Shown here piece by piece: positions 9,901 through 17,752 of a stretch of 64,000 nt of DNA. Each line of letters starts with the position of its first letter. The first letter of the stretch is position 1. Made by a program: the position numbers and the translations under genes. Source of the stretch: Leptolyngbya sp. PCC 7375 (GTDB lineage: Bacteria > Cyanobacteriota > Cyanobacteriia > Phormidesmidales > Phormidesmidaceae); contig NZ_JH993797.1 of the NCBI RefSeq assembly GCF_000316115.1, forward strand, positions 7,103,961-7,167,960. The letters run 5' to 3'. The notes beneath the pieces are model-generated. The model was given only the letters and a program-made list of their open reading frames with translations, ran no database searches and was not told the origin of the DNA.

Positions 9901-11610
9901 GCAGTTACCTTTAGCCCCAATGGTAAGTACCTTGCTACGGCTAGTCGGAGTCCTTTGGTCCGCATGTGGGACATAGCAACTGGAAAAGAGATTAGACGAA
10001 TGAGACATGACAAAGGTTGGGTAAATTCACTGGCGTTCAGTCCTGACAATCAGTACCTAGCCACAGCAAGTTCGGATAAAACAGTACGTCTATGGGCAAC
10101 ATTAACTGGTGAAGAACTTCAAAACATGACTCACGAAAATAGCGTGAGAAATGTCACTTTTAGCCCCAATGGAAAATATCTGGCGACATTGATGCATGAT
10201 AACAGTGGGTTAGTTTCCCTGTGGGAAGCAACAACTGGTAGAAAAGTTATTGAGATCGAACATAAGTTTCAAGTAAATTCTATTCACTTCAGTCCAGACG
10301 GCAGCCGCTTAGCAACGGGGGATGATAATGGAGGGGCATGGGTATGGGAAGTAGATACTGGAAGGAAATTATTTCACCTAGATCATGAAAGATATAAAGT
10401 CACTAATGTGTTATTTAGCCCAGAGGGAAGCTATCTTGCTACGGCCAGTGCCGATGGCTGTTCTCGAATTTGGGATGTGGATACTAGTGAAGAAGTTCTT
10501 CGTATTAACAACAGTAGTGGTCGACTGTTGACCTTTAATTCGGATGGAAAACGTATAGCAACGGCTGGTTGGGAAAACACTGCACAAGTATGGGAGATAG
10601 TCAGTGGTGGGAATGTTCTACAAGTTACTCATCCTGGATACGGTGTACAAGATGTTGATATTAGTCCTGATGGAAAATACCTGGCTACGGCCAGTGAAGA
10701 TAATACTGCCAGAGTTTGGCAGTTAAGTACCGGAGCAGAAGTTGGGCGCATGGTTCATCCTGGATATGGCATTAATACAGTTACTTTTAGCTCTGACGGA
10801 CGATATCTGGCTACGGCGAGCTGGGATCAAACAGCACGGGTATGGGAGGTTGCAAGTAGTAGGGAAGTCATCCGGATTCTCCATAAAGATCGTGTAAATG
10901 ATGCCGTCTTTAGTCCTGATGGACGATACTTGGCAACGGCAAGTGCGGAGAGTACTGCCATAGTGTGGGAAGTAGCAACTGGTCGAGAAGTAATTCGTAG
11001 AAGCCTCGAGCGTGCTGGAAGTGCTATTGCTTTTAGCCCAGATGGAAGATACATGGCGACAGGAAGTGGGGATGATGACATCACTGTACAAGTATGGGAG
11101 TTAGCAACTGGTCAAGAGATAGCCCATATGCATCATCCGCGTGGCCCAACTGCAATCGCGTTTAATCCCAATGGAAAATACTTGGCTACAGCCGGTTGGG
11201 ACAATACTGCTCGGATATGGGAAGTGGCGACTGGTCGAGAAGTGGCACAAATAACGCATGAACATGGTGTGAATAATGCCGTGAACGATGTTGCTTACAG
11301 TCCAGATGGGAAATACTTGGCTACAGCCGGTTGGGATAAAACTGCCCGGATATGGGAAGTGGCAACTAGCCAAGAAGTGGCACGCATAAGTCATAAAAGC
11401 GGTGTGCAAGGTGTTGCCTTTAGCTCGAATGGGAAATACTTAGCCACTGCCAGCTACGACAACACTGCACAAGTGTTGCTCTGGCAGCCACAAGACCTCA
11501 TTAACGAAGCCTGTCACCGGTTAACCCGCAACCTTACACAAGAAGAGTGGCAACAGTACTTGCCAAGCGAGACTTACCGCGAGACTTGCAGCCCAATCGT
11601 TTTCAGATAA
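6994..11610 (+). CDS. Caspase - STAND (nSTAND1) ATPase - transmembrane - WD40 repeat protein
   Basis: This is a 1,538-residue multidomain protein. An N-terminal caspase domain carries H94 in YFGGHG and C147 in LDCCFAG. A STAND-type ATPase follows from about residue 291 (NPYRGLESFEE, FFFGRQEV), with Walker A GISGSGKSS at about 333-341 and a Walker B-like LLLVIDQFEEL. A single membrane segment sits at about 779-800 after a charged helix. Fifteen WD40-type repeats run from about 880 to 1505, each with the form FSPDGKYLATAS...VWE. The architecture fits a signal-sensing STAND switch whose propeller-type sensor unleashes an attached protease. AGGGGG precedes the ATG, 28 bases after the lipase stop. 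Blades 13 and 14 are almost identical, showing recent repeat expansion. Two propellers of seven to eight blades is the likely fold. Confidence 0.9.
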   Translation: MTNFKRNLAVIIGINQYHNGINPLSTAVADAQKLAEILKRVHHYTLIHPDLNTPSAILDTDAALKQLRWLFNETLPKQVKPTFQDRLLIYFGGHGITRQISDQGPQGFLVPQDADSNNPDSLLSMRELYQSLNRLNCRHLLVILDCCFAGMFRWASTRKAIVVPETIHWEHYHRFIKYPAWQVITSAAHNQEALDYLDNRGTGTSGQHSPFAEALFEGLLEQKADLIPDGVITTPELYLYLRDYVEKNSKERQTPGFWPLMKHDRGEYIFQLVPDDQLKLKNAPKLEKDNNPYRGLESFEERHARFFFGRQEVIDELVTHISRPEQKFTVVDGISGSGKSSLVKAGLLPRLKKQQSEIWQILTVVRPGADPYSALANAVCPPKTDPLKLRQVGEKCKTSPEYFHKLIADRAQQYPDKKLLLVIDQFEELITLEPKITQESQAQKQSWFNFLKGKKRSKQSGTQALQPEQSKNKPRWQAFTELLSDALKTCPQLHLIVTVRSDFGPRFQESVLHADWAKARFVVRPMRSDELREAVIGPANEMALYFEPANLVDRLVDEVVQMPGALPLLSFTLSELYFKLYNAWSKEGKEDRALSIDKEFDAQGGVAGLLARRANGEYDRLPDDAHQATIQRVMLRMVELEGTEAVKRRVPRTELVYPDKAENKRVEEVLKRLDRARLIIGGDEAGEAYVEPAHDFLVRGWGRLQGWIREEQETLAIQQLLTPAAKSWKETKTDLWNTNSRLETLKQIKDSNNSWFNSLEMEFVRKSVERKRRNVQLRWLGFGSLLVVSILASIVFNGLREEANRQRENAIENQELALSRQLAAQSELVQNQQANLLERGILLAVEAMQRFSSVGIRSLEADQALRHGLSLLPQPVAHIEHDGIITAIAFNPDSNYLASTSKNDHNVRLWQITSGQEAMHLNHEYEVQHIVFSPNGKYLATAGLSPTLQIWETGTGQKSAQIEHEKFIEAVTFSPNGKYLATASRSPLVRMWDIATGKEIRRMRHDKGWVNSLAFSPDNQYLATASSDKTVRLWATLTGEELQNMTHENSVRNVTFSPNGKYLATLMHDNSGLVSLWEATTGRKVIEIEHKFQVNSIHFSPDGSRLATGDDNGGAWVWEVDTGRKLFHLDHERYKVTNVLFSPEGSYLATASADGCSRIWDVDTSEEVLRINNSSGRLLTFNSDGKRIATAGWENTAQVWEIVSGGNVLQVTHPGYGVQDVDISPDGKYLATASEDNTARVWQLSTGAEVGRMVHPGYGINTVTFSSDGRYLATASWDQTARVWEVASSREVIRILHKDRVNDAVFSPDGRYLATASAESTAIVWEVATGREVIRRSLERAGSAIAFSPDGRYMATGSGDDDITVQVWELATGQEIAHMHHPRGPTAIAFNPNGKYLATAGWDNTARIWEVATGREVAQITHEHGVNNAVNDVAYSPDGKYLATAGWDKTARIWEVATSQEVARISHKSGVQGVAFSSNGKYLATASYDNTAQVLLWQPQDLINEACHRLTRNLTQEEWQQYLPSETYRETCSPIVFR

Positions 11611-11725
11611 ACATTGATGATTCAAACTTGCCTTTGAAAAGGTGTACAGTTTTGCTATAAACAGATGCTGATTTAATGTTTAAACGCTGAACAAAGATAT
11701 TTGGCCACTGAGCATTGCAGCCTCC

Positions 11726-11852
11726 AATGAATTGCCCTGACTACCCGAACTAAGTGCTGACGTTCAGGCAATCGTCAAACTGGCTAGCCCAGGCCAATTC
11801 AGTGTTCCAGGATTTCAGCCCGATTTTTTGGGGTAAAATTGGGGTAAAGCCA
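11726..11852 (+). repeat. Left arm of long imperfect inverted repeat
   Basis: This arm matches the reverse complement of 17404-17525, including long identical runs such as CTGACTACCCGAACTAAGTG and TTTTTTGGGGTAAAATTGGG, with a diverged centre. The arms flank the integrase element and contain the nonamer GAACGTCAG that also occurs in the split tRNA halves. Confidence 0.8.
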
Positions 11853-11888
11853 GATTTTGATCGCTGAAAGCATTGGCATATATGAATT

Positions 11889-11940
11889 GAACGTCAGCTT
11901 CCCAAGCTGAATGTCGTGGGTTCGAGTCCCATCATCCGCT
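11889..11940 (+). tRNA. 3' half of tRNA-Gly(CCC)
   Basis: The segment starts with GAACGTCAG and forms an anticodon arm TCAGC-TTCCCAA-GCTGA with anticodon CCC. A variable loop, a T arm GTGGG-TTCGAGT-CCCAT (with a non-canonical closing pair) and the 3' acceptor strand CATCCGC plus discriminator T follow, with no encoded CCA. The expected 5' half (acceptor GCGGATG and D arm) is absent immediately upstream, where the bases read GCATATATGAATT. It is therefore a tRNA half. A matching, degenerate 5' half ends in the same nonamer at 17635-17643, on the other side of the integrase element. Confidence 0.8.
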
Positions 11941-12219
11941 TTCCCAATCACAGAGCTGAAAGCCACTGATTTCAAAGGGTTTAAGCGATGACCCAACGCA
12001 ATTATCTTCTGCTAGAGGGTAGTTGCGTTGGGTCATTTTGGGTCAATTTAGACCTAAAACTGGTATAAAACTGGTATAAAAAAGCAGTACAATCGATCTG
12101 ATTTGAGGTCCTCATGCACTAGATCAGTGATATAAAGGACTGGTCAAAAGGTCTCTACTCGTTCTGAAGTTCAAACAATTGGTATAGACGGTGCGGGGCA
12201 TTCATGCCCGTTTTGAGTC

Positions 12220-13419
12220 ATGGCTAAGGGACAGGTAAAACTTGAGTCGTTTGCTGACCGATTAAGGCTGCGTTGGAGCTATCGCAGTAAACGCTATTGT
12301 TTGTCATTAGGTTTGCACGATACACAAGTTAATCGTCGAGTGGCAATCCAGAAAGCTCAACAGATTGAGCTGGACATGATCAGCGATAACTTTGATATCA
12401 GCTTGGACAAATACAAGCCAGAACCTTTTGAGGAGGAGCCAGAACCTAAGAAAGTGTTGGGGAACCCTCAAACCTTTTCAGAGGCATTTGAGAATCATTG
12501 GGGTGATTTCGTTGTCTACAAACAGCGTCGTGTAGAGAATCCATTTACGATCATCTCGATGTATTCTCCCCTTGAGAAGAAGCTGAAGACCTTTAAACAG
12601 AAAATTGTTGGAAAGGAAGAGGCAACTGTTTTTATTGAGGAGCTGCTGGCTCAGATTTCGCCAACTACAGTTAAAAAGTACCTGAATACGCTCAATAATT
12701 TTTGCAATTGGCTTCAGGAAAATGAGTTGGTTGAAGATACTTGGAAGAATCCTTTCAAAGGCTTAAAACAGTTATGCAAGCCCCGACCTACCCAGAAGCC
12801 CCCTCCGTTTACTCTGGAAGAAATTAGGACAATCATTGCTGGCTTTGAGAAAGATAAATACTATGCCCATTATTTGGGATATGTGCGATTTCTGTTTATG
12901 ACAGGTTGTCGCACGTCTGAAGCCATTGGCTTGCAATGGAAGCATATAAGCAAAAACTGTTCTGAAATCACTTTTATGGAAGCCTCTGTTCGTAAAGATA
13001 CGGGTACTGGCAGACTCCGGAAATCGACAAAGACAAATCGCACTCGTAAGTTCCCGTGTAACAAGGAACTTCAGAAACTATTGCGATCAATCAGACCTAA
13101 GGACTACAACCTTGATCAGCTTGTTTTTCCGAGTCCTTCTGGAAAGTCCATGGATGCGACAAACTTTCTCAACCGTCCATGGACAAAAGTTCTGGGTAAA
13201 TGTGGGATGACAAAAGAGAATGGCTTATACCGGTGCCAGTACAATACTCGTCATACGTTTATCAGTCATATGTTAGCCAAGGGGATGTCTGTTGTTGAGG
13301 TGGCAAAGTTGACAGGTCATGATCCTAAAGTTTTGCTTGATCACTATGCGGATGTGATTCACCGAGTTGATGTACCTGCTGTGGCTTCCGGAAATTATGG
13401 CCGCGAAACGAGGGGGTAA
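12220..13419 (+). CDS. Tyrosine-family site-specific integrase
   Basis: The 399-residue phage-type integrase has an SAM-like core-binding domain (about 85-185) and a catalytic domain (about 195-385). Catalytic residues are visible: R231 in TGCRTSEAIGL, R344 in YNTRHTF (a Y replaces the usual H of the HxxR box), H367 in LTGH and the nucleophile Y376 in DHYADV. The last twelve residues and the stop codon come from the end of an IS21-family element inserted at 13380. Joining the flanks with one copy of the CCTGC duplication gives the original ending V-P-A-F-F-stop, so the insertion only swapped the tail and left the active site intact. It lies 280 bases from a tRNA-Gly half, as expected for an integrase next to its attachment site. 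Confidence 0.9.
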   Translation: MAKGQVKLESFADRLRLRWSYRSKRYCLSLGLHDTQVNRRVAIQKAQQIELDMISDNFDISLDKYKPEPFEEEPEPKKVLGNPQTFSEAFENHWGDFVVYKQRRVENPFTIISMYSPLEKKLKTFKQKIVGKEEATVFIEELLAQISPTTVKKYLNTLNNFCNWLQENELVEDTWKNPFKGLKQLCKPRPTQKPPPFTLEEIRTIIAGFEKDKYYAHYLGYVRFLFMTGCRTSEAIGLQWKHISKNCSEITFMEASVRKDTGTGRLRKSTKTNRTRKFPCNKELQKLLRSIRPKDYNLDQLVFPSPSGKSMDATNFLNRPWTKVLGKCGMTKENGLYRCQYNTRHTFISHMLAKGMSVVEVAKLTGHDPKVLLDHYADVIHRVDVPAVASGNYGRETRG

Positions 13420-13469
13420 TTCCGGAAATTATGGCCATTCTCTCATTGAACAAACAGTGGTGTTTTGTG

Positions 13470-14270
13470 TCAAGTGCTGAGAGATTTTTTCCCAGATTTT
13501 TCAGCTACCGTTTCTGTGGATTGTTCAGTTGAGTTGAGAGCTAAGTCGAGCTTTCGACCTTTGAGCCGAAACGACGGCCCCGTCAGCTTTAGATACTCAC
13601 CATGATGCAAGGTGCGGTCAATGATGGCACGGGCGAGTTCCTCATCATGAAGCACACGGCCCCACTGATTGAGCGGTTTGTTGGTGGTCAACAAAATGGG
13701 TTTGCCCTTGAGATAGCGCTGGTCCACGACTTGAAACAGAACATCAGCAGCCCCCGGCCCGTAGCCGAGATAGCCCATTTCATCAATCACCAGGACATGA
13801 GGCCTGAGATAGGGTTGGAGAGCAACGTTACGCTCAGGAGCAACACAGAGGTCATTGATTAAGGCTGCAGCAGTGGTAAAACGAGCAGTAAAGCCGTTTT
13901 GGATGGCTTTATAGGCAATGGCAATACATAAATGGGTTTTTCCAGTACCAGGCGGCCCTTCAAGAATTAAGGAACGATGGTCACTGACGAGTTCGGGACC
14001 GAGAAATCGTCCTAACATTTGTCGTTTGAGATTACTTCTGAAGGTGAAGTCAAAGGTGTCAATGGTGGCTTCAAAGGGGAACTTAGCTTTAGTAATAAAG
14101 GTTTGGGTGCGGCGCTCACTGCGGTGGGCCACCTCTTCGGATAAGAGCCGCTCAAGTAACTGCTGATAGGACCAGGCCTCCCGTTCAGCGATGGGAATCA
14201 GCTCGGGTAAGACACGTTGAATGGTACTCAAGCCAAGGGACTTGAGCATGGGGTCTAAACTCAGGGTCAT
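13470..14270 (-). CDS. istB: IstB-like ATP-binding transposition helper
   Basis: The 266-residue protein has the DnaA/IstB AAA+ core. Walker A is LEGPPGTGKTH, Walker B is VLVIDEMGYL, and a sensor motif is LLTTNKPLNQW. IstB loads the IstA transposase and helps select the target. The length is usual for the family and the frame is open. It lies nine bases downstream of the end of istA, as in other IS21 elements. Because istA in this copy has frameshifts, IstB could act only with a transposase supplied elsewhere. Confidence 0.92.
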   Translation of the reverse strand: MTLSLDPMLKSLGLSTIQRVLPELIPIAEREAWSYQQLLERLLSEEVAHRSERRTQTFITKAKFPFEATIDTFDFTFRSNLKRQMLGRFLGPELVSDHRSLILEGPPGTGKTHLCIAIAYKAIQNGFTARFTTAAALINDLCVAPERNVALQPYLRPHVLVIDEMGYLGYGPGAADVLFQVVDQRYLKGKPILLTTNKPLNQWGRVLHDEELARAIIDRTLHHGEYLKLTGPSFRLKGRKLDLALNSTEQSTETVAEKSGKKSLST

Positions 14271-14279
14271 CGGATCGAT

Positions 14280-15735
14280 CTAGGTGAACAAAATAGGCAA
14301 GGGTGGCGGTGTCAGTCCCTCGGGAGTGGCGTTAACAATCGCCTGGACATATTCACTGCCAAAGCAGCGTTCTTCAGTGGCTAAGGCAATTGCCGCGAGG
14401 AAGTCGGCTCGGCCAATGTGTTGATAAAGGTCATAGAGGGTCTCGACATCGGGTTGCCAAGTTTGAGGACGCCGATGCACCAGTTCAGTCAAATAGGGTT
14501 CCACCAACGGGTCGAGGTCCAACAGAATTTGGCGCTGAGCAAAGGGTTTACCACGCTTAAAGATAAACAGTTGTTGGGCATGCTCATGTAAAACACTGGA
14601 CTTGCCATTCGCGGGTGTCCGAGGATGGTCAGCCAGGTGACGCTCTGCCAAATAGATCGACACCTGAGTCTGTTGGAGATGTAGGGTCACCGTCTGGCCG
14701 ATGGCGTCAGCTGGCACCGAATATTCCATGCCTCGATAGTGCGCCCGAGCCGTGGGACGAACCACCACACTGACTTTGAAGGCATAGGTTTCAGCCTTAT
14801 GGGCACAAGGGCTTGAGCGATTCTTTCAGCAGGCGGACTTGGGGAATCTCGCCAGTCGCATCACATTTGCGTTCTCGATTGACGTAGGTGACCCATGCTT
14901 GCATCTGCTCGATGAGATCATCACGGTCCTTAAACTGTCGCCCACAAAAGAAGTTGCCCTTGACAAAACCCACTAGATTTTCCACCGACCCTTTTTGCTG
15001 AGGGCGATAGGGCCAACAGGCCAGGGGAATTAATCCACAGTCGATACACACTTGGGCAAAGCGGTCGGTCCAATGCACTTTAACAGTGCCATCAGCCAGT
15101 ACTTCTCGTGACTTCACCGCACTACTCATGTTATCGAATACCCCCATCAGCGGAACGCCGCCAAAGGTCTCAAATGCTTTGAGTAAACACCGCACCACTG
15201 TTTCTTGTTGTTCGTTGGCCACCACCTGCACATCCACATACCGTGAGTACTTCAGGCGCGAGGCAAAGAATTTCACCACCTCAATGCGACCATCGGCATA
15301 CTGCACCCGGCGTTGGCCAAAATCATGTTGGGTAAATTCACCCGGCAGTCCTTCGAATCGCACTATCGGCACCACGGATTTGGCGGGACGCAATTGTTTG
15401 ACTAGCTCATAGACCGCTGTTTTACCCCCTTTATAGCCTTGCTGACGTAGACGGGCTAAGACTCTCGGCTTTTCATCGGACCATCGGCTGGGTCACGGGC
15501 TTCACTCAACCACTCACGAATGGTCTCGCTATAGTGGACCACCTCGCTGGGACGACCCGCTCCTTTTCGCTGACCTGACGGCGGTTCCTCTACGCAGGTG
15601 ATCTCGGGTTCTTGCACTATCCGGCGGATACTACGTTCACTCACACCCGTAAGGTCGTGGATTTTTTCCGGGGGGTACATTGGCATTTCTGAGTTGCTGA
15701 ACCATATAACGGACCTGATTACTAAACATCGACAT
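14280..15735 (-). pseudogene. istA: IstA transposase, frameshifted
   Basis: IstA is readable only by switching frames. The N-terminus (from the ATG at 15735, MSMFSNQVRYMVQQL) changes frame near 15670 into the helix-turn-helix part (EKIHDLTGVSERSIRRIV). A second break near 15480 leads into KGGKTAVYELVKQL and the catalytic core. The DDE residues lie in FTQHDFGQ, GVFDNMSSA and QKGSVENLVG. A third break near 14797 leads into the C-terminal part (KAETYAFKVSVVVRPTA). With three frame changes this transposase is very probably inactive, although programmed shifting at one of them cannot be excluded by eye. Confidence 0.85.
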
Positions 15736-15819
15736 TGGGGCGGATGCCTGAGGTGCCAACACGGCACTATATAAGCAAGCACCCCCTGTTTCACTGAAGC
15801 CTGTATGACCGGCATCACC

Positions 15820-16242
15820 CTGGCCATAATTTCCGGAATCGACCACTAGCATTGCCGGAATTACCCCGGTCATAATTTCCGGAATCGACGGCTCAGGTGA
15901 CTGAAGCCACGGTGGCCATAATTTCCGGAATCCATACTGAGCATTGTCGGCATCACTCCGGCCATAATTTCCGGAATAAGCGATTCCAGGGGCACACCTG
16001 AGTCCGAACTCCAGCCTGATCTAGCACTGATGCCGCCGACTCAATCCCGTCTGTGACGGGACGATCCCGAGAGAATTGTCTGGGTCTCTAAATCGTTGAA
16101 CCATCTATCGCTCCTAGCAACTGAACACCTGTATAGAGTCTCATCGTGCAATTGCCAAACAGGCAGATTACGCACAAAAAGAGACTGTTGTCAGCGGCCA
16201 TAATTTCCGGAATCACTCCGGCCATAATTTCCGGAATTCACA
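15820..16242. repeat. Array of IS21 subterminal repeats (six copies)
   Basis: Copies of GGCCATAATTTCCGGAAT or a one-base variant start near 15821, 15868, 15912, 15960, 16197 and 16219. The gap 15980-16195 holds unrelated sequence without a gene. Such repeats bind IstA; six on one end is more than the two or three usually described. Confidence 0.85.
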
Positions 16243-16476
16243 CCTGCATTCTTCTAGATAAGTGTTAGATGACGGTCTGCCTGTAGGCTTGATAATTCTG
16301 GGCTAAGCAGAGGGTTGAGATCGCTAGATATACTAGAGGGCAGTAACTCGCTTAGTAGGACTAAGCGTAGTCAATGCACCAAACGGCGACGTGTTGTGAA
16401 TTAGAACCTAAACATGGCTAATCAAGGGCATTAGCAATAAAATTGCAGGAGCGACTCCCACTCAGAACCCATTATC

Positions 16477-16737
16477 ATGAAAGCTTACGAACTTAATGCT
16501 ACTGTCACAGCCGATGGGCATATCGAATTGCCTGAATTTCAGCTATCCCCCACTCTGCCACATCCCACTACTGTTAAGGTGATTATCCTCGTTACAGAAC
16601 CTGATGAATCAGACGACGAGTCACTTGAAGTAGAGGAAAACTTTTCAGAGGAAAGCTTTAAGCGCTCCTGGGAGCAAGCTATTAGTGGTGATACTGTTCC
16701 CGTTTCCCAATTGTGGGAGGACTCAGACATTGCCTGA
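16477..16737 (+). CDS. Small acidic antitoxin-like protein
   Basis: The 86-residue acidic protein starts MKAYELNATVTADGHIELP, a beta-hairpin opening common in antitoxins of cyanobacterial toxin-antitoxin pairs, and ends in a low-complexity acidic tail. It overlaps the start of a RelE/ParE-fold protein by eight bases, the usual antitoxin-first layout. I do not recognise a named antitoxin family. Confidence 0.7.
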   Translation: MKAYELNATVTADGHIELPEFQLSPTLPHPTTVKVIILVTEPDESDDESLEVEENFSEESFKRSWEQAISGDTVPVSQLWEDSDIA

Positions 16738-17074
16738 AGTGCCACCTATCAAAATTAAGGTCACTCGTGAATTCCAAAGGAAAGTCCGAACTCTCACCAA
16801 GAAATATCGTCGCATTCAATCAGATCTTCAACCTGTCCTAGATAAGCTGAGTAAGGGGGACGTATTAGGCGACCGCATCCAAGGAACTAAAGCCATTGTC
16901 TACAAGCTGCGGATCAAAAACAGTGATATTCAAAAAGGTAAAAGTGGTGGGTACCGATTAATTTACTGGCTTCAATTGTCTGACAGTATTGTTTTACTGG
17001 ATATTTATTCAAAATCTGAACAAGACAATATGGAGGTTTCAACGATTCAAAGAATTATTGAAAATTTTGAGTAA
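16730..17074 (+). CDS. RelE/ParE-fold toxin-like protein
   Basis: I chose the TTG at 16730, which overlaps the upstream stop; a GTG three codons later is possible. The 114-residue basic protein contains IKVTREFQRKVRTLTKKY near its start, then VYKLRIKNSDIQKGKSGGYRLIYWL and IVLLDIYSKSEQDN. This is the order of elements in RelE-type mRNA interferases (central basic/glycine-rich strand, then a YxK end). It forms a toxin-antitoxin module with the preceding gene and probably stabilises the integrative element. Toxicity is inferred. Confidence 0.75.
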   Translation: MPEVPPIKIKVTREFQRKVRTLTKKYRRIQSDLQPVLDKLSKGDVLGDRIQGTKAIVYKLRIKNSDIQKGKSGGYRLIYWLQLSDSIVLLDIYSKSEQDNMEVSTIQRIIENFE

Positions 17075-17122
17075 GCAATAAACTGTTGTATTCATAATTA
17101 TCATTACAGGGAGCGTATAATC

Positions 17123-17362
17123 ATGGCAGCCCTAACAATTCAACTCTCTGATGATAAGTATGAACAGCTGAAAAAATTGACACAAGTTTTAGGTATCAGT
17201 CTTGATCAACTGATGGAAGAACTTTCAACCATCGCACTCAAGGAATTCGATACCCGTAATCGATTCAAAGCAATGGCCGCTATTGGGAATAAGCAAAAGG
17301 GTCTGAATTTGCTAGAAAAATTAGATGCCCTTCAAATCTCAAAACCCACTTTGGGAAGCTGA
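17123..17362 (+). CDS. Ribbon-helix-helix antitoxin-like protein, orphan
   Basis: The 79-residue protein begins MAALTIQLSDDKYEQLKKL, followed by a helix LGISLDQLMEELS, the pattern of CopG/RHH-type antitoxins that accompany PIN toxins. No toxin gene follows, because the long inverted repeat begins 40 bases downstream. A PIN partner may have been lost, or the protein may act alone as a regulator. Confidence 0.6.
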   Translation: MAALTIQLSDDKYEQLKKLTQVLGISLDQLMEELSTIALKEFDTRNRFKAMAAIGNKQKGLNLLEKLDALQISKPTLGS

Positions 17363-17403
17363 CTATCAAACTATACATATCAATACTTTCAGCGTCTGAA
17401 AAT

Positions 17404-17525
17404 TGGCTTTACCCCAATTTTACCCCAAAAAATCAGGCTAGCTGGATTGAACTGGATTAGACGGTTTGACACTGACCTGAACGTCAGCACTTAGTTCGGG
17501 TAGTCAGGTCAAGTCATTGGCCACT
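17404..17525 (-). repeat. Right arm of long imperfect inverted repeat
   Basis: This is the reverse-complement partner of 11726-11852, with the outer run TTTTACCCCAA and inner run CACTTAGTTCGGGTAGTCAG identical and the centre diverged. The arm also holds CTGAACGTCAG. Confidence 0.8.
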
Positions 17526-17593
17526 ACGATACGTAAAAGCATTACTTGCATATCGGCCTGTATGTAGATTGAAAGAAGTAATACAATCGTCTT

Positions 17594-17650
17594 AAGTTAC
17601 CTGCTTGGAATTCAGATGTACGATCTCAGTGGTAGAACGTCAGGTAACTT
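17594..17650 (+). tRNA. Degenerate 5' half of tRNA-Gly within a 10-bp inverted repeat
   Basis: Bases 17612-17643 read TCAGATG (compare acceptor GCGGATG), then a D-arm-like CTCAGTGGTAGAACG, then TCAG, and share the nonamer GAACGTCAG with the 3' half at 11889. Joined at that nonamer the two halves give a nearly complete tRNA-Gly(CCC). The half is framed by a perfect inverted repeat, AAGTTACCTG at 17594 and CAGGTAACTT at 17641. The D arm appears eroded, so function is doubtful. Confidence 0.5.
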
Positions 17651-17752
17651 CAGAGGCACTGAAATCAAAGGATTACAAGCCCAGTTAAATGGACTTTCTT
17701 AAAATTCACATTAAAACGATTCCACTATCATTTAGAGAGAGAATTTGAGCTG

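Larger units (their letters stand above)
13380..16242 (-). mobile_element. IS21-family insertion sequence (copy 1)
   Basis: The ends are TGTGGCTTCCGG and, on the opposite strand, TGTGAATTCCGG, and both are followed by AAATTATGGCC. A perfect 5-bp target duplication CCTGC flanks the element at 13375-13379 and 16243-16247. The element is 2,863 bp. Inside, on the minus strand, are a broken istA and an intact istB. Two copies of the subterminal repeat ATTCCGGAAATTATGGCC (or close variants) lie at the left end and six at the right end, as is typical of IS21 multiple terminal repeats. Confidence 0.93.

Noticed and set aside
10723..11409. Long minus-strand open frames opposite the WD40 region
   Set aside because: They mirror the repeat periodicity of the coding strand, lack ribosome binding sites and resemble nothing.
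9600..11500. Regular repeats as a CRISPR array
   Set aside because: They are coding WD40 repeats with divergent spacing and no conserved repeat/spacer structure. No cas genes or other array were seen in the window.
11799..11996. Minus-strand open frame containing DGTRTHDIQLGKL
   Set aside because: It is the antisense translation of the tRNA-Gly 3' half, a well-known spurious product.
11889..17643. A functional permuted tRNA processed through a circular RNA
   Set aside because: Known permuted tRNA genes have halves separated by tens of bases, not 5.7 kb with an integrase between them, and the 5' half is degenerate.
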